64,000 bases of DNA from Taeniopygia guttata. Taxonomy: Eukaryota; Chordata; Aves; Passeriformes; Estrildidae. The stretch is from the NCBI RefSeq assembly GCF_048771995.1, contig NC_133025.1:682001-746000 (forward strand), read 5' to 3'. A model generated the notes under the pieces. The model had not been told where the DNA came from, did not search any database, and saw nothing but the letters and a program-made list of their open reading frames with translations. This document shows, piece after piece, positions 50,001-58,742 of this stretch; the stretch's first letter is position 1; every line of letters begins with the position of its first letter. Position numbers and translations under genes: made by a program.

Positions 50001-53000
50001 TCTGTCCTGTCCCTGCTCCTGTCCCTGTCCCTGTCCGCGGTCCCTGTCCCTGTTCCTGCTCCTATTCCTGCTCCTGTCCCTGCTGCCTCTGCCTGCCTCC
50101 TGTCCCTGTCCCTGCCCCCTGTCCCTGTCCCTGCCTGCGGTCCCTGTCCCTGTTCCTGCTCCTGTCCCTGTCCTTTCTCCTGTCCCTGTCCCTGCCTGCT
50201 GTCCCTTGTCCTTGACCCTGGCTATCCCTGTCCCTCTTCCTGTCCCTGTCCCTGTGTCCCCGTCCCTGCCCGCTGTCCCGGGCCATTCCCGCTGTCCCTG
50301 CTCCTGTCCCTGTCCCTGCCTGATGTCCCTTGTCCTTGACCCTGGCTGTCCCTGTCCCTGCTCCTGTCCCTGTCCCTGCTCCTGTCCCTGTCCCTGCTGT
50401 CCCTGTCCCTGCCTGCTGTCCCTTGTCCTTGACCCTGGCTATCCCTGTCCCTGCTATCCCCGTCGCTGCCCGCTGTCCCGGGCCATTCCCGCTGTCCCCC
50501 TCCTGTCCCTGCTCCTGCTCCTGTCCCTGCTTGTCCCCTACCCTGTCCCTGCCCGCTGTCCCGGGCCATTCCCGCTGTCTGCTCCTGTCCCTGTCCCTGT
50601 CCTTGCTATCCCTGTCCCTGCTGTCCCCGTCCCTGACCCTGGCTGTCCCTGTCCCTGCCCCTGTCCCTGTCCCTGCTGTCCCCGTCCCTGCCCGCTGTCC
50701 CGGGCCATTCCCGCTGTCCCTGCTCCTGTCCCCGTCCCTGCCCCTGTCCCGGTCCATTCCCGCTGTCCCCCTCCCGTCCCTGCCCGCCGCCCCTGTCCCT
50801 GCTGTCCCCTAGCGTGTCCCCTAGCGTGTCCCCGCGTGTCCCCGCGCAGGTGGCGGTGGGCACCCGCCTGGGCATCCGCACGGCGGCCGTGCTGAGCCGC
50901 ATGGAGCAGCCGCTGGGCCGCGCCGTGGGCAGCGCGCTGGAGCTGCTGGAGGCGCTGCAGTGCCTGGGGGGTGGCGGCCCGGCCGAGCTGCGACACCTGG
51001 TCACCGTCCTGGGTCAGTGGGGGACACGGGGGGATATGGGGGGACAGCCCCCCGACAGCCCCCTGAGCTGTGACACCGCCCTGGGTCAGTGGGGGACACG
51101 GGGGGACACGGGGGGACAGGGATGGGGACTCCTGGGGGTGCAGAGGGCCAGTGGGGCTCCCCAGGAGTGGGGGTCCCTGTGGGGGTCCCAGCCCATTCCC
51201 CATTTCGGGGTGCAGGCGGGGTGCTGCTGTGGCAGTGCGGGGTGGGGCTGTGGGGCAGTTTTTGGGGTTCCCAGCCCATTTCCCATTTTTGGGGCGCAGG
51301 CGGGGTGCTGCTGTGGCAGTGCGGGGTGGGGCTGTGGGGCTGTGTTTGGGGGTCCCAGCCCCTGTCCCATTTCGGGGTGCAGGCGGGGTGCTCCTGTGGC
51401 AGTGCGGGGTGGCCGCGGGCCCCGAGCAGGGCCGGGAGCGCCTGGCCCGGGCTCTGGACGATGGTTCTGCCCTGGGCACCTTCGAGGCCATGTTGGGGGC
51501 ACAGGGGGTGCCCCCCGACACCGCCCGGGGTCTCTGCGCCGGGACCCCCGCCCAGCGCCGCCGGCTCCTGGGCCAGGCCAAGGTCTGCGAGGAGCTGCCT
51601 GCGCCCCAGGAAGGTATGGGGGACCCCAAAACCCCCCACTCCTCCTCCTTCACCCCGTGCCCCTCTCTATTCCCCCCACCTTGGGGAGTCCTCACCTGCA
51701 CCCTCTGCCCTCCATCTTCTGTGCCTGGGGGTCCCCAAAGCCCCCCGCCCCAAATGCTGCGCCTCGGGGGTCCCTAACACCCAAACCTGTGTTCTGGGGG
51801 TCCCCAAAGCCCCCTGCCCCACACGCTGTGCCTCGGGGGTCCCTAATTCCTAATCCCATTTTCTTGGGGTCCCCAAAGCCCCCTGCCCCTCACGCTGTGC
51901 CTCGGGGGTCCCTAATTCCCAATCCCGTGTTCTGGGGGTCCCCAAAGCCCCCTGCCCCACATGCCCAGGCTGTCCCCTTGTGTCCCCCATGTCCCTGACC
52001 CACCCCAATGTGTCCCTGACACCCCCAATGTGTCCCTGACACCCCCAATGTGTCCCTGACACCCCCGTGTGTCTCTGACACCCCCTGTGTCCCTGACACC
52101 CCCCATGTCCCTGACACCCCAATGTCCCTGACACCCCAATGTCCCTGACACCCCCAATGTCCCTGACACCCCAATGTCCCTGACACCCCCAAATCCCTGA
52201 CACCCCCAATGTCCCTGACACCCCAATGTCCCTGACACCCCCAAATCCCTGACACCCCCAATGTCCCTGACACCCCAATGTCCCTGACACCCCCAAATCC
52301 CTGACACCCCAATGTCCCTGACACCCCCGCATGTCCCTTTCACCCCCAATGTCCCTGACACCCCCAATGTCCCTGACACCCCCATGTCCCTGACACCCAA
52401 ATGTCCTTGACACCACAATGTCCCTGACACCCCCAATGTCCCTGACACTCCCAATGTCCCTGACACCCCCAATGTCCCTGACACCCCAATGTCCCTGACC
52501 CCCCGTGTGACCCTGACACCCCAATGTCCCTCACACCCCCAATGTCCCTGACACCCCCGTGTGTCCCTGACACCCCAATGTCCCTGACACCCCCAATGTC
52601 CCTGACCCCCCAAATGACCCTGACACCCCAATGTCCCTGACCCCCAATGTCCCTGACACCCCCGTGTGACCCTGACACCCCCAATGACCCTGACACCCCA
52701 ATGTCCCTGACACCCCAATGTTCCTCACACCCCCAATGTGTCCCTGACACCCCCATGTCCCTCACCCCCGTGTCCTGCCCCCGGGCCAGGCTGGGTGCAG
52801 CGGGTGCGGGCACTGCCCCTGGCACGGGTCCTGCACGGGCTGGGCGCGGGTCGCTCACGGACCGGGGACCCCGTGAACCCCCTCGTGGGCGCCGAGCTGC
52901 TGGTGGGCACCGGGCAGCACCTGCGGGCAGGTGAGGGGGGCTCGGGGACCCCCGAAACCCCGACACCCCCTGTGTGCCCCGGCCCAAGGGGGATATCTGG

Positions 53001-54199
53001 GGGGGTATCTGGGGGGATATCTGGGGGGTATATGGGGGGATATCTGGGGGGATATCTGGGGGGTATATGGGGGGATATCTGGGGGGATATCTGGGGGGAT
53101 ATCTGGGGGGTATATGGGGGGATATCTGGGGGGATATCTGGGGGGTATATGGGGGGATATCTGGGGGGATATCTGGGGGATATCTGGGGGATATATGGGG
53201 GATATATGGGGGGATATCTGGAGGATATTGGGGGGCTCAGAGCCCCCCATGAACCCCTCCGTGTCCCGGCCCTCAGGGCAGCCCCGTTTGGGGATATCTG
53301 CGGTGATATATGGGGGGATATCATGGGGGATATATGGGGATATCTGGGGGGCTCAGAGCCCCGCTAACCCCTCAGAGCCCCGCTCACCCCTCCGTGTCCC
53401 GGCCCTCAAGGCAGCCCCGGTTAGGGGATATCTGGGGGGATATCTGGGGGATATATGGGGGAATATATGAGGGGTATCTGGGGGGATATATGGGGGGTAT
53501 CTGGGATATATGGGGGGCTCAGAGCCCCGCTCAGCCCTCCGTGTCCGGCCCTTAGGGCAGCCCCGTTTGGGGATATCTGGGGGGATATCTGGGGGGATAT
53601 CTGGGGTGATATCTGGGGGATATCTGGGGGGATATCTGGGGGGTATCTGGGGGGATATCTGGGGGGATATCTGGGGTGATATCTGGGGGATATCTGGGGG
53701 GATATCTGGGGGGTATCTGGGGGGATATCTGGGGGGATATCTGGGGTGATATCTGGGGGATATCTGGGGGGATATCTGGGGGGTATCTGGGGGGATATCT
53801 GGGGGATATCTGGGGGATATCTGGGGGGATATCTGGGGGGATATCTGGGGGGATATCTGGGGGATATCTGGGGGGCTCAGAGCCCCGCTCACCCCTCCGT
53901 GTCCCGTCCCTCAGGGCAGCCCCGGTTAGGGGATATCTGGGGGGATATCTGGGGGATATCTGGGGGGCTCAGAGCCCCGCTAACCCCTCAGAGCCCCGCT
54001 CACCCCTCCGTGCCCGCCCTCAGGGCAGCCCTGGCTGCGGCTGCACCATGAGGGGACCCTCAGCGCCGATGGCCGCCGCCGGCTGCAGGCCGCGCTGTGC
54101 CTGGGCCCGGAGCCGCCCCGGGACCCGCCGCCGCCGCTGGTGGCCGAGACCATCGTGCCCTCGGGAGCGTCCCCCGGGCCGTGCCGGGACTCGGAGTAA
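47059..54199 (+). CDS. TYMP: thymidine phosphorylase, 9 coding exons, 462 aa
   Basis: Splits thymidine with phosphate to thymine and deoxyribose-1-phosphate; needed for a balanced nucleotide supply to mitochondrial DNA. Exons: 47059-47185, 47741-47943, 48031-48129, 49338-49467, 49539-49657, 50850-51012, 51383-51613, 52790-52930, 54024-54199, all in phase. Landmarks: [11 protein letters not shown], phosphate-binding [13 protein letters not shown], family signature [16 protein letters not shown] (exon 3), LDVKFGEAA, and the C-terminal domain [17 protein letters not shown]. Human TYMP is 482 aa with a longer N-terminus, which fits. Exons 2, 7 and 9 are each preceded by tandem copies of their own first bases with acceptors. 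TAA is the natural stop and overlaps an AGTAAA. ODF3B lies upstream and SCO2 downstream on the same strand, as in human. Confidence 0.96.
47440..47762 (+). repeat. 77-bp array: three extra copies of the TYMP exon 2 start
   Basis: Copies start at exactly 77-bp intervals: 47510, 47587, 47664, then the intact exon at 47741. Each has CCCCCAG or CACCCCAG before codons for (G)[10 protein letters not shown], then GACAGGGGAGGGG and a GACAG|GTGCC donor 52 nt in. A degenerate fragment precedes them at about 47445. Confidence 0.96.
48180..49320 (+). repeat. TYMP intron 3 array
   Basis: GGGGTGTGGGGTGACACTG and GATGATGGGGTCTCACTG units, 19-40 bp, over 900 bp. The last 180 bp are more degenerate. Confidence 0.93.
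49690..50845 (+). repeat. TYMP intron 5 pyrimidine-rich array
   Basis: CCCTGTCCCTGCTCCTGTCC units with repeated larger blocks such as CCCGCTGTCCCGGGCCATTC at 49725, 50270, 50470, 50560 and 50690. Confidence 0.92.
51200..51400 (+). repeat. ~84-bp array: two extra copies of the TYMP exon 7 start
   Basis: Copies of GCAG followed by codons for GVLLWQCGV start at 51216, 51300 and 51383. Only the last continues into [11 protein letters not shown]. Between copies lies GGGGTCCCAGCCCATTTCCC-like sequence. Confidence 0.94.
51614..52785 (+). repeat. TYMP intron 7 arrays
   Basis: 51630-51960: ~75-bp units with CCCCAAAGCCCCCTGCCCC. 51990-52770: ~17-bp units AATGTCCCTGACACCCC, about 45 copies. Confidence 0.94.
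52975..54026 (+). repeat. TYMP intron 8 GGATATCTGG array with copies of the exon 9 acceptor
   Basis: 10-11 bp units GGGGGATATCT/GGGGGATATAT (each with the palindrome GATATC) are broken by CAGAGCCCCGCTCACCCCTC and CCCTCAGGGCAGCCCCG blocks. These blocks reproduce the exon 9 acceptor and first bases near 53277, 53411, 53556 and 53915. The real exon starts at 54024. Confidence 0.93.
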
Positions 54200-54200
54200 A
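54195..54200 (+). terminator. possible TYMP poly(A) signal AGTAAA overlapping the stop codon
   Basis: GAG TAA A gives AGTAAA, a known weaker hexamer variant. No AATAAA on the plus strand is closer than the LTR remnant. Confidence 0.45.
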
Positions 54201-54349
54201 GCGGAGCCATCGCTGTATCGGGGCCGTGTCGGGGCCGTGTCGGGGCCATGTCGCGACTCACCGCCCCCCCCCCCCACGGCTCTGAGGGCGGCGGGGCGGT
54301 GGCGCCGCCCCGTGGTGGATGCGGGGAGTGCGCCACGGGCCGGGCTCCC

Positions 54350-54975
54350 GGTTTAGGGCAAATTTGGGGGAAAACCTCTAAAAGGAGCCCCCAAAAAACA
54401 AACCCCCACGGCTCCTCCCCCCCACCTGCTTCTGGAAGAATTTTATCGGAGAGAAGGGGACAAGAACCTGTTTATTAACAAACAAAACGCTCTCCAGCAC
54501 CAAAAATAAAAAATTAACAAGCAGATGACAACAGAACTGTTTCACCACTCTGAAGAGATGAACAAATCCAGAAAGTCTTTCCTGGGAACAATCCCCCTTG
54601 TCTGGGCGCTGGGGATTGCTCTCCAGCACTGGGGATGGCTGCTGCACATCACAAAATGCAGGATCTCGGTGCTCCTTGGTGTTTCCCAGGTCCCACTCCG
54701 GAGCAGGTTGGATGGTATTCAGGAAAGGGAAAGGGAAAAGAAACAGTCCAGGGAAAGAATGGCACTGCTTATCTAAACTAACTAACAAGCAAAAGCAAAG
54801 GCAAAAGCAGAAGCAAGCCAAGCAAAGCAAGCCAGGCAGCACCAGCCTGTTGTAGACAGCAGACCATGAGGGGAGGTGAGCCGGCTGATAACAAGACAAA
54901 ACAAATCTTCGCTTTTCTGAGTTCTGAAAGCGCCGAGCAGAATATCGAACACAAACAGAACACACGAACGGGGAC
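54350..54975 (-). mobile_element. endogenous retrovirus LTR remnant (solo-LTR-like, ERV, passerine-type)
   Basis: A ~620-bp block of clearly lower GC than all its surroundings lies between TYMP and SCO2. It has AATAAA on the minus strand (near 54470), an A/C-rich and T/G-rich U3/R-like composition, and an end reading GGTTTAGGGCAAATTTGGGG. It resembles LTRs I remember as common in songbird genomes (TguLTR5/ERVL-like). No internal gag, pol or env sequence is seen. Probably an old solo LTR. The exact family needs a repeat library. Confidence 0.65.
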
Positions 54976-54984
54976 ACCGGCACC

Positions 54985-55200
54985 ATGACGTCACCCCAGC
55001 ACACCGGCCACGCCCCTCGCATCGGCCACGCCCCCACGTCTTGGCCACGCCCAATCCGCATTGGGCGCGCAATCTGTAGCCACGCCCCCTTCAATTATGG
55101 CCCCGCCCCTTCCCTTGGTGGCCACGCCCCTCCCGGTACTTCCGCCTCCGGCGGCGGCGGCGGTGTGGGAGCGGCGGCGGCGGACGGAGGTCAGAGGTCA
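54985..55200 (+). promoter_or_regulatory. SCO2 promoter with CACGCCC cluster and ETS site
   Basis: About seven GCCACGCCC-type boxes occur between 55005 and 55135, with an inverted CCAAT pair (CCCAATCCGCATTGGG) at 55049-55064 and ACTTCCG (ETS/NRF-2 type) at 55138-55144, followed by a GGCGGC run. ETS/NRF-2 sites are usual for nuclear genes of cytochrome oxidase assembly. A 5' non-coding exon probably starts here. Its donor is unclear (CGGAG|GTCAGA near 55190 is one candidate). Confidence 0.6.
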
Positions 55201-55289
55201 GCGGGCGGAGGTCACAGGTCAGCGGGGACTGCCAGGAGGGGGGCAGGGGGCGGCTGGGGGACAGGGCTGGGGTCCGAGAGCAGCAGGAG

Positions 55290-56590
55290 GGGGGGGTGAG
55301 AGGTTAGGGGGCTTTTGGGGGACGGGGTTGGGGTCTAAGGGGTGGGATGAGGGGTCCGGGGGCATTTGGGGAATAGGCTTGGGGGTCCGAGGGATGGGAT
55401 GAGGGGTCAGGGAGCATTTGGGGAACAGGGTTGGGGCTCCAGGGGATGGGATGAGGGGTCAGGGGGCATTTGGGGAACAGGGTGGGAGTCCAAGAGCATC
55501 AGGAGAGGTGTGGATGAGGGGTCAGGGGCCTTTTGGGGAACAGGGTTGGGGGTCCGAGGGATGGGATGAGTGGTCAGGGAGCATTTGGGGAACAGGGTTG
55601 GGGGGTCCCAGGGGTGGGATGAGGGGTCAGGGAGCGTTTGGGGAACAGGGTTGGGATCTAAGGGGTGGGGTGAGGGGTCAGGGGGCTTGTAGGGAACAAG
55701 GCTGGAGGGGAAGTGCATCAGGAGGGGTGGGGTGAGAGGTCCGGGAGCTTTTGGGGGACAGGGTTGGGGTCTAAGGGATGGGATGAGGGGTCAGGGGGCA
55801 TTTGGGGAACAGGCTTGGGGGTCCGAGGGATGGGATGGGATGGGGGGTCAGGGAGCATTTGGGGGACAGGGTTGGGGGGTCCGGGGGCATTTGGGGAACA
55901 GGGTTGAGGGGTCCGGGGGCATTTGGGGAACAGGCTTGGGGCTCCAGGGGATGGGATGAGGGGTCAGGGGGCATTTGGGGAACAGGCTTGGGGGTCCCAG
56001 GGGTGGGATGAGGGGTCCGGGGGCATTTGGGGGACAGGGTTAGGGGTCCCAGGGGATGGGATGAGGGGTCAGGGAGCATTTGGGGGACGGGGCTGGGGGG
56101 TCTAAGGGGTGGGATGAGGGGTCAGGGAGCATTTGGGGAACAGGGTTGGGGGTCCAGGGATGGGATGAGGGGTCAGGGAGCATTTGGGGAACGGGTTGGG
56201 GGGTCCCAGGGATGGGATGAGGGGTCAGAGAGCATTTGGGGGACAGGGTTGGGGGTCCCAGGGGTGGGATGAGGGGTCAGGGGGCGTTTGGGGAACAGGC
56301 TTGGGGTCCAAGGGATGAGATGAGGGGTCAGGGAGCATTTAGGGAACAGGCTTGGGGGTCCAAGGGGTGGGATGAGGGGTCAGGGAGCATTTGGGGGACA
56401 AGCTTGGGGTCTGAGGGACAGGGTTGAGGGGTCCGGGGGCTTTTAGGGAACAAGGTTGGAGGGGAAGTGCATCAGGAGGGGTGGGGTGAGAGGTTAGGGG
56501 GCTTTTGGTGGACAGGGCTGGGGATCCGAGGGATGGGATGAGGAGTCTGGGGGCATTTGGGGAACAGGGTTGGGGGATCCGAGGGGATGG
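55290..56590 (+). repeat. SCO2 5' UTR intron minisatellite
   Basis: About 22 copies of a ~57-bp unit containing GGGATGGGATGAGGGGTCAG and GGAGCATTTGGGGAACAGG. Confidence 0.95.
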
Positions 56591-56679
56591 GATGAGGGGT
56601 CCGAGGTGCAGCCCCGCGGCGGGTCGGTGCTCCCGGTTCTCCCGCATCCCCTAACCCTACCCCTCCGCAGCTCCGCGTC

Positions 56680-57432
56680 ATGCTGCGGTCCCTGCGCTCC
56701 ATCCCGCGGCTCTGCCCATCCCCGTGCCCATCCCGGTGCCCGCCCCGGTGCCGCCTGAGCGCCGCTCCGGACACCCCGCGGCTCCCGCTGCGGCGGCGGC
56801 TGGCGGTGGCGGGCGCGGCGGCGGGCGCGGCGGCGGCGATCTGGCTGTACCTGCGGCACGAAAAGGAGCAGCGACACCGCTCCCGGCGGCTGGCCGAGCT
56901 GCGGCGGGTGGCACTGGGACAGGGCGACTTCCACCTGCGGGACACGGCGGGCGTGGAGCGGAGCAAGGCGGATTTCCTGGGCCGCTGGGTGCTGCTGTAC
57001 TTCGGCTTCACGCACTGCCCCGACGTGTGTCCCGAGGAGCTGCAGAAGCTCAGCAGAGCCGTGGAGCTGCTGGAGCGAGACCCCGCGCTGCCACCGCTGC
57101 AGCCGCTCTTTGTCACCGTGGATCCCGAGCGTGACGACGCGGCGGCGCTGCTCCGGTACCTGCGGGACTTCCACCCGCGCCTGCTCGGCCTCACCGGCAC
57201 CACCGAGCAGGTCCGGGCCGCCGCCAAAGCTTTCCGTGTCTATGTCAGCGCCGGGCCCCGCGATGCCGACGGGGATTATGTGGTGGATCACTCGGTGCTG
57301 ACGTTCCTCGTGGATCCCGACGGGTTTTTCCGGGACTGCTACGGCCGCTCGCGCACGGCCGAGGAGGTGGCGCGCAGCGTGCGGGCGCACATGGACGCCT
57401 ACGAGCCGCTGCCGCCCGCCGGAGAGGAATAA
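56680..57432 (+). CDS. SCO2: SCO2 cytochrome c oxidase assembly protein, single coding exon, 250 aa
   Basis: Inner-membrane copper metallochaperone that matures the CuA site of COX2. The N-terminus is Arg-rich (mitochondrial targeting) and is followed by one membrane segment (LAVAGAAAGAAAAIWLYL, residues about 46-63). A thioredoxin-fold domain then carries the copper-binding CPDVC (Cys113, Cys117) within GFTHCPDVCPEEL and the third ligand His204 in VVDHS. LFVTVDPERD and FLVDPDG are also family blocks. Human SCO2 is 266 aa and likewise has its coding region in one exon behind a 5' UTR intron. The acceptor CTCCGCAG at 56670 lies nine bases before the ATG. The TAA stop lies inside the AATAAA poly(A) signal. 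NCAPH2 converges from the right, as in mammals. Confidence 0.97.
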   Translation: MLRSLRSIPRLCPSPCPSRCPPRCRLSAAPDTPRLPLRRRLAVAGAAAGAAAAIWLYLRHEKEQRHRSRRLAELRRVALGQGDFHLRDTAGVERSKADFLGRWVLLYFGFTHCPDVCPEELQKLSRAVELLERDPALPPLQPLFVTVDPERDDAAALLRYLRDFHPRLLGLTGTTEQVRAAAKAFRVYVSAGPRDADGDYVVDHSVLTFLVDPDGFFRDCYGRSRTAEEVARSVRAHMDAYEPLPPAGEE

Positions 57433-57433
57433 A
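57428..57433 (+). terminator. SCO2 AATAAA overlapping the stop codon
   Basis: GAA TAA A supplies the full AATAAA hexamer. A GT-rich element (GGCTGTGCTCGTCTGGGG) follows about 25 bp later, so cleavage probably leaves a 3' UTR of 15-30 nt. Confidence 0.85.
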
Positions 57434-57519
57434 CGGCGGGGAGAGCGTCCCCGAGCGGGGCTGTGCTCGTCTGGGGATGGGGGTGTTATATGGGGGGGGA
57501 AAGGGGCAGGGGACAGGCC

Positions 57520-58680
57520 ACAGTGTCCCACAGGTGTGTCCTGGGGGAGGGACAGAGCCCTGACAGAGCCCACACCCTGCAGGGGTGGCACTTGGAGCCT
57601 TAGGGACAGGTGACAGCCCCCAGGTGTGTCCTGGGGGAGGGACAGAGCCCACACCCTGCAGGGGTGGCACTTGGAGCCTTAGGGACAGGTGACAGCCCCC
57701 AGGTGTGTCCTGGGGGAGGGACAGAGCCCACACCCTGCAGGGGTGGCACTTGGAGGGTTAGGGACAGGTGACAGCCCCCAGGTGTGTCCTGAGGGAGAGA
57801 CAGAGCCCTGACAGAGCTCACACCCTGCAGGGGTGGCACTTGGAGCCTTAGGGACAGGTGACAGCCCCCAGGTGTGTCCTGGGGGAGGGACAGAGCCCAC
57901 ACCCTGCAGGGGTGGCACAGGGGGGTGAAAAGCACAGGTGACAGCCCCCAGTGCCCCCCAGGTGTGTCCACAGGTGTGTCCTGGGGGAGGGACAGAGCCC
58001 TGACAGAGCTCACACCCTGCAGGGGTGGCACTTGGAGGGTTAGGCACAGGTGACAGCCCCCAGGTGTGTCCTGTGAGAGGGACAGAGCTCACACCCTGCA
58101 GGGGTGGCACTTGGAGGGTTAGGGACAGGTGACAGTCCCCAGTGTCCCCCAGGTGCGTCCTGGGGGAGCCCTGACAGAGCCCACACCCTGCAGGGGTGGC
58201 ACATATGGGGGAAAGGGACACCTGACAGTGCCTCCCAGGTGTGTCCTGTGAGAGGGACAGAGCCCTGACAGAGCCCACACCCTGCAGGGGTGGCACTTGG
58301 AGGGTTAGGGACAGGTGACAGCCCCCAGTGCCCCCCAGGTGTGTCCTGCTAGAGGGACAGAGCCCATGTCCCCCAAGGGGTGTCACATCGTGGGGAGGGG
58401 ACACCCGACAGCCCCCAGTGTCCCCAGGAATGGTCTGGGCTGAGGGAGTTTTTCAGTGGGCAGGTGGAGGGACCCCCAGGTGTGTCCTGTGAGGGGGAGA
58501 GCGTGGGTGAGTAGGTGGAGGGACCCCCACCAGACCCCACTGCCCCCCCAGCGGTGTCACGCAGCAGGGAGGGACCCCCACAGCCCCCCAGGAGTGTCCC
58601 ATGGGGCTGGGGGCTCTGTGTAGGTGACTGAAGTGACCCTCCCCACAATCCCTGTGCGGCCAAATCCCCCTAACCCCCAC
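57520..58680. repeat. SCO2-NCAPH2 intergenic minisatellite
   Basis: About nine ~90-bp units containing CACACCCTGCAGGGGTGGCA, GGGACAGGTGACAGCCCCCA and GTGTGTCCTGGGGGAGGGAC variants, then degenerate copies to 58620. No gene is seen. Confidence 0.92.
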
Positions 58681-58724
58681 CCCAGCACCCCTGAGGGAAG
58701 AGGCCTTTCCTTAGCAAAGGGGGG

Positions 58725-58742
58725 TTTATTTGGGGGTTTATT
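58725..58742 (-). terminator. two NCAPH2 poly(A) signals, one overlapping the stop codon
   Basis: On the minus strand AAA TAA A gives AATAAA at 58742-58737, with the stop codon inside it. A second AATAAA lies at 58730-58725. Confidence 0.85.

Noticed and set aside
53000-53950. [13 protein letters not shown] and [10 protein letters not shown] open frames
   Set aside because: Translation of GGGGGATATCT repeats in TYMP intron 8.
54378-55094. 238-codon minus-strand open frame over the LTR block
   Set aside because: It is a chance frame through an LTR remnant and promoter. No similarity to any protein that I recognise.
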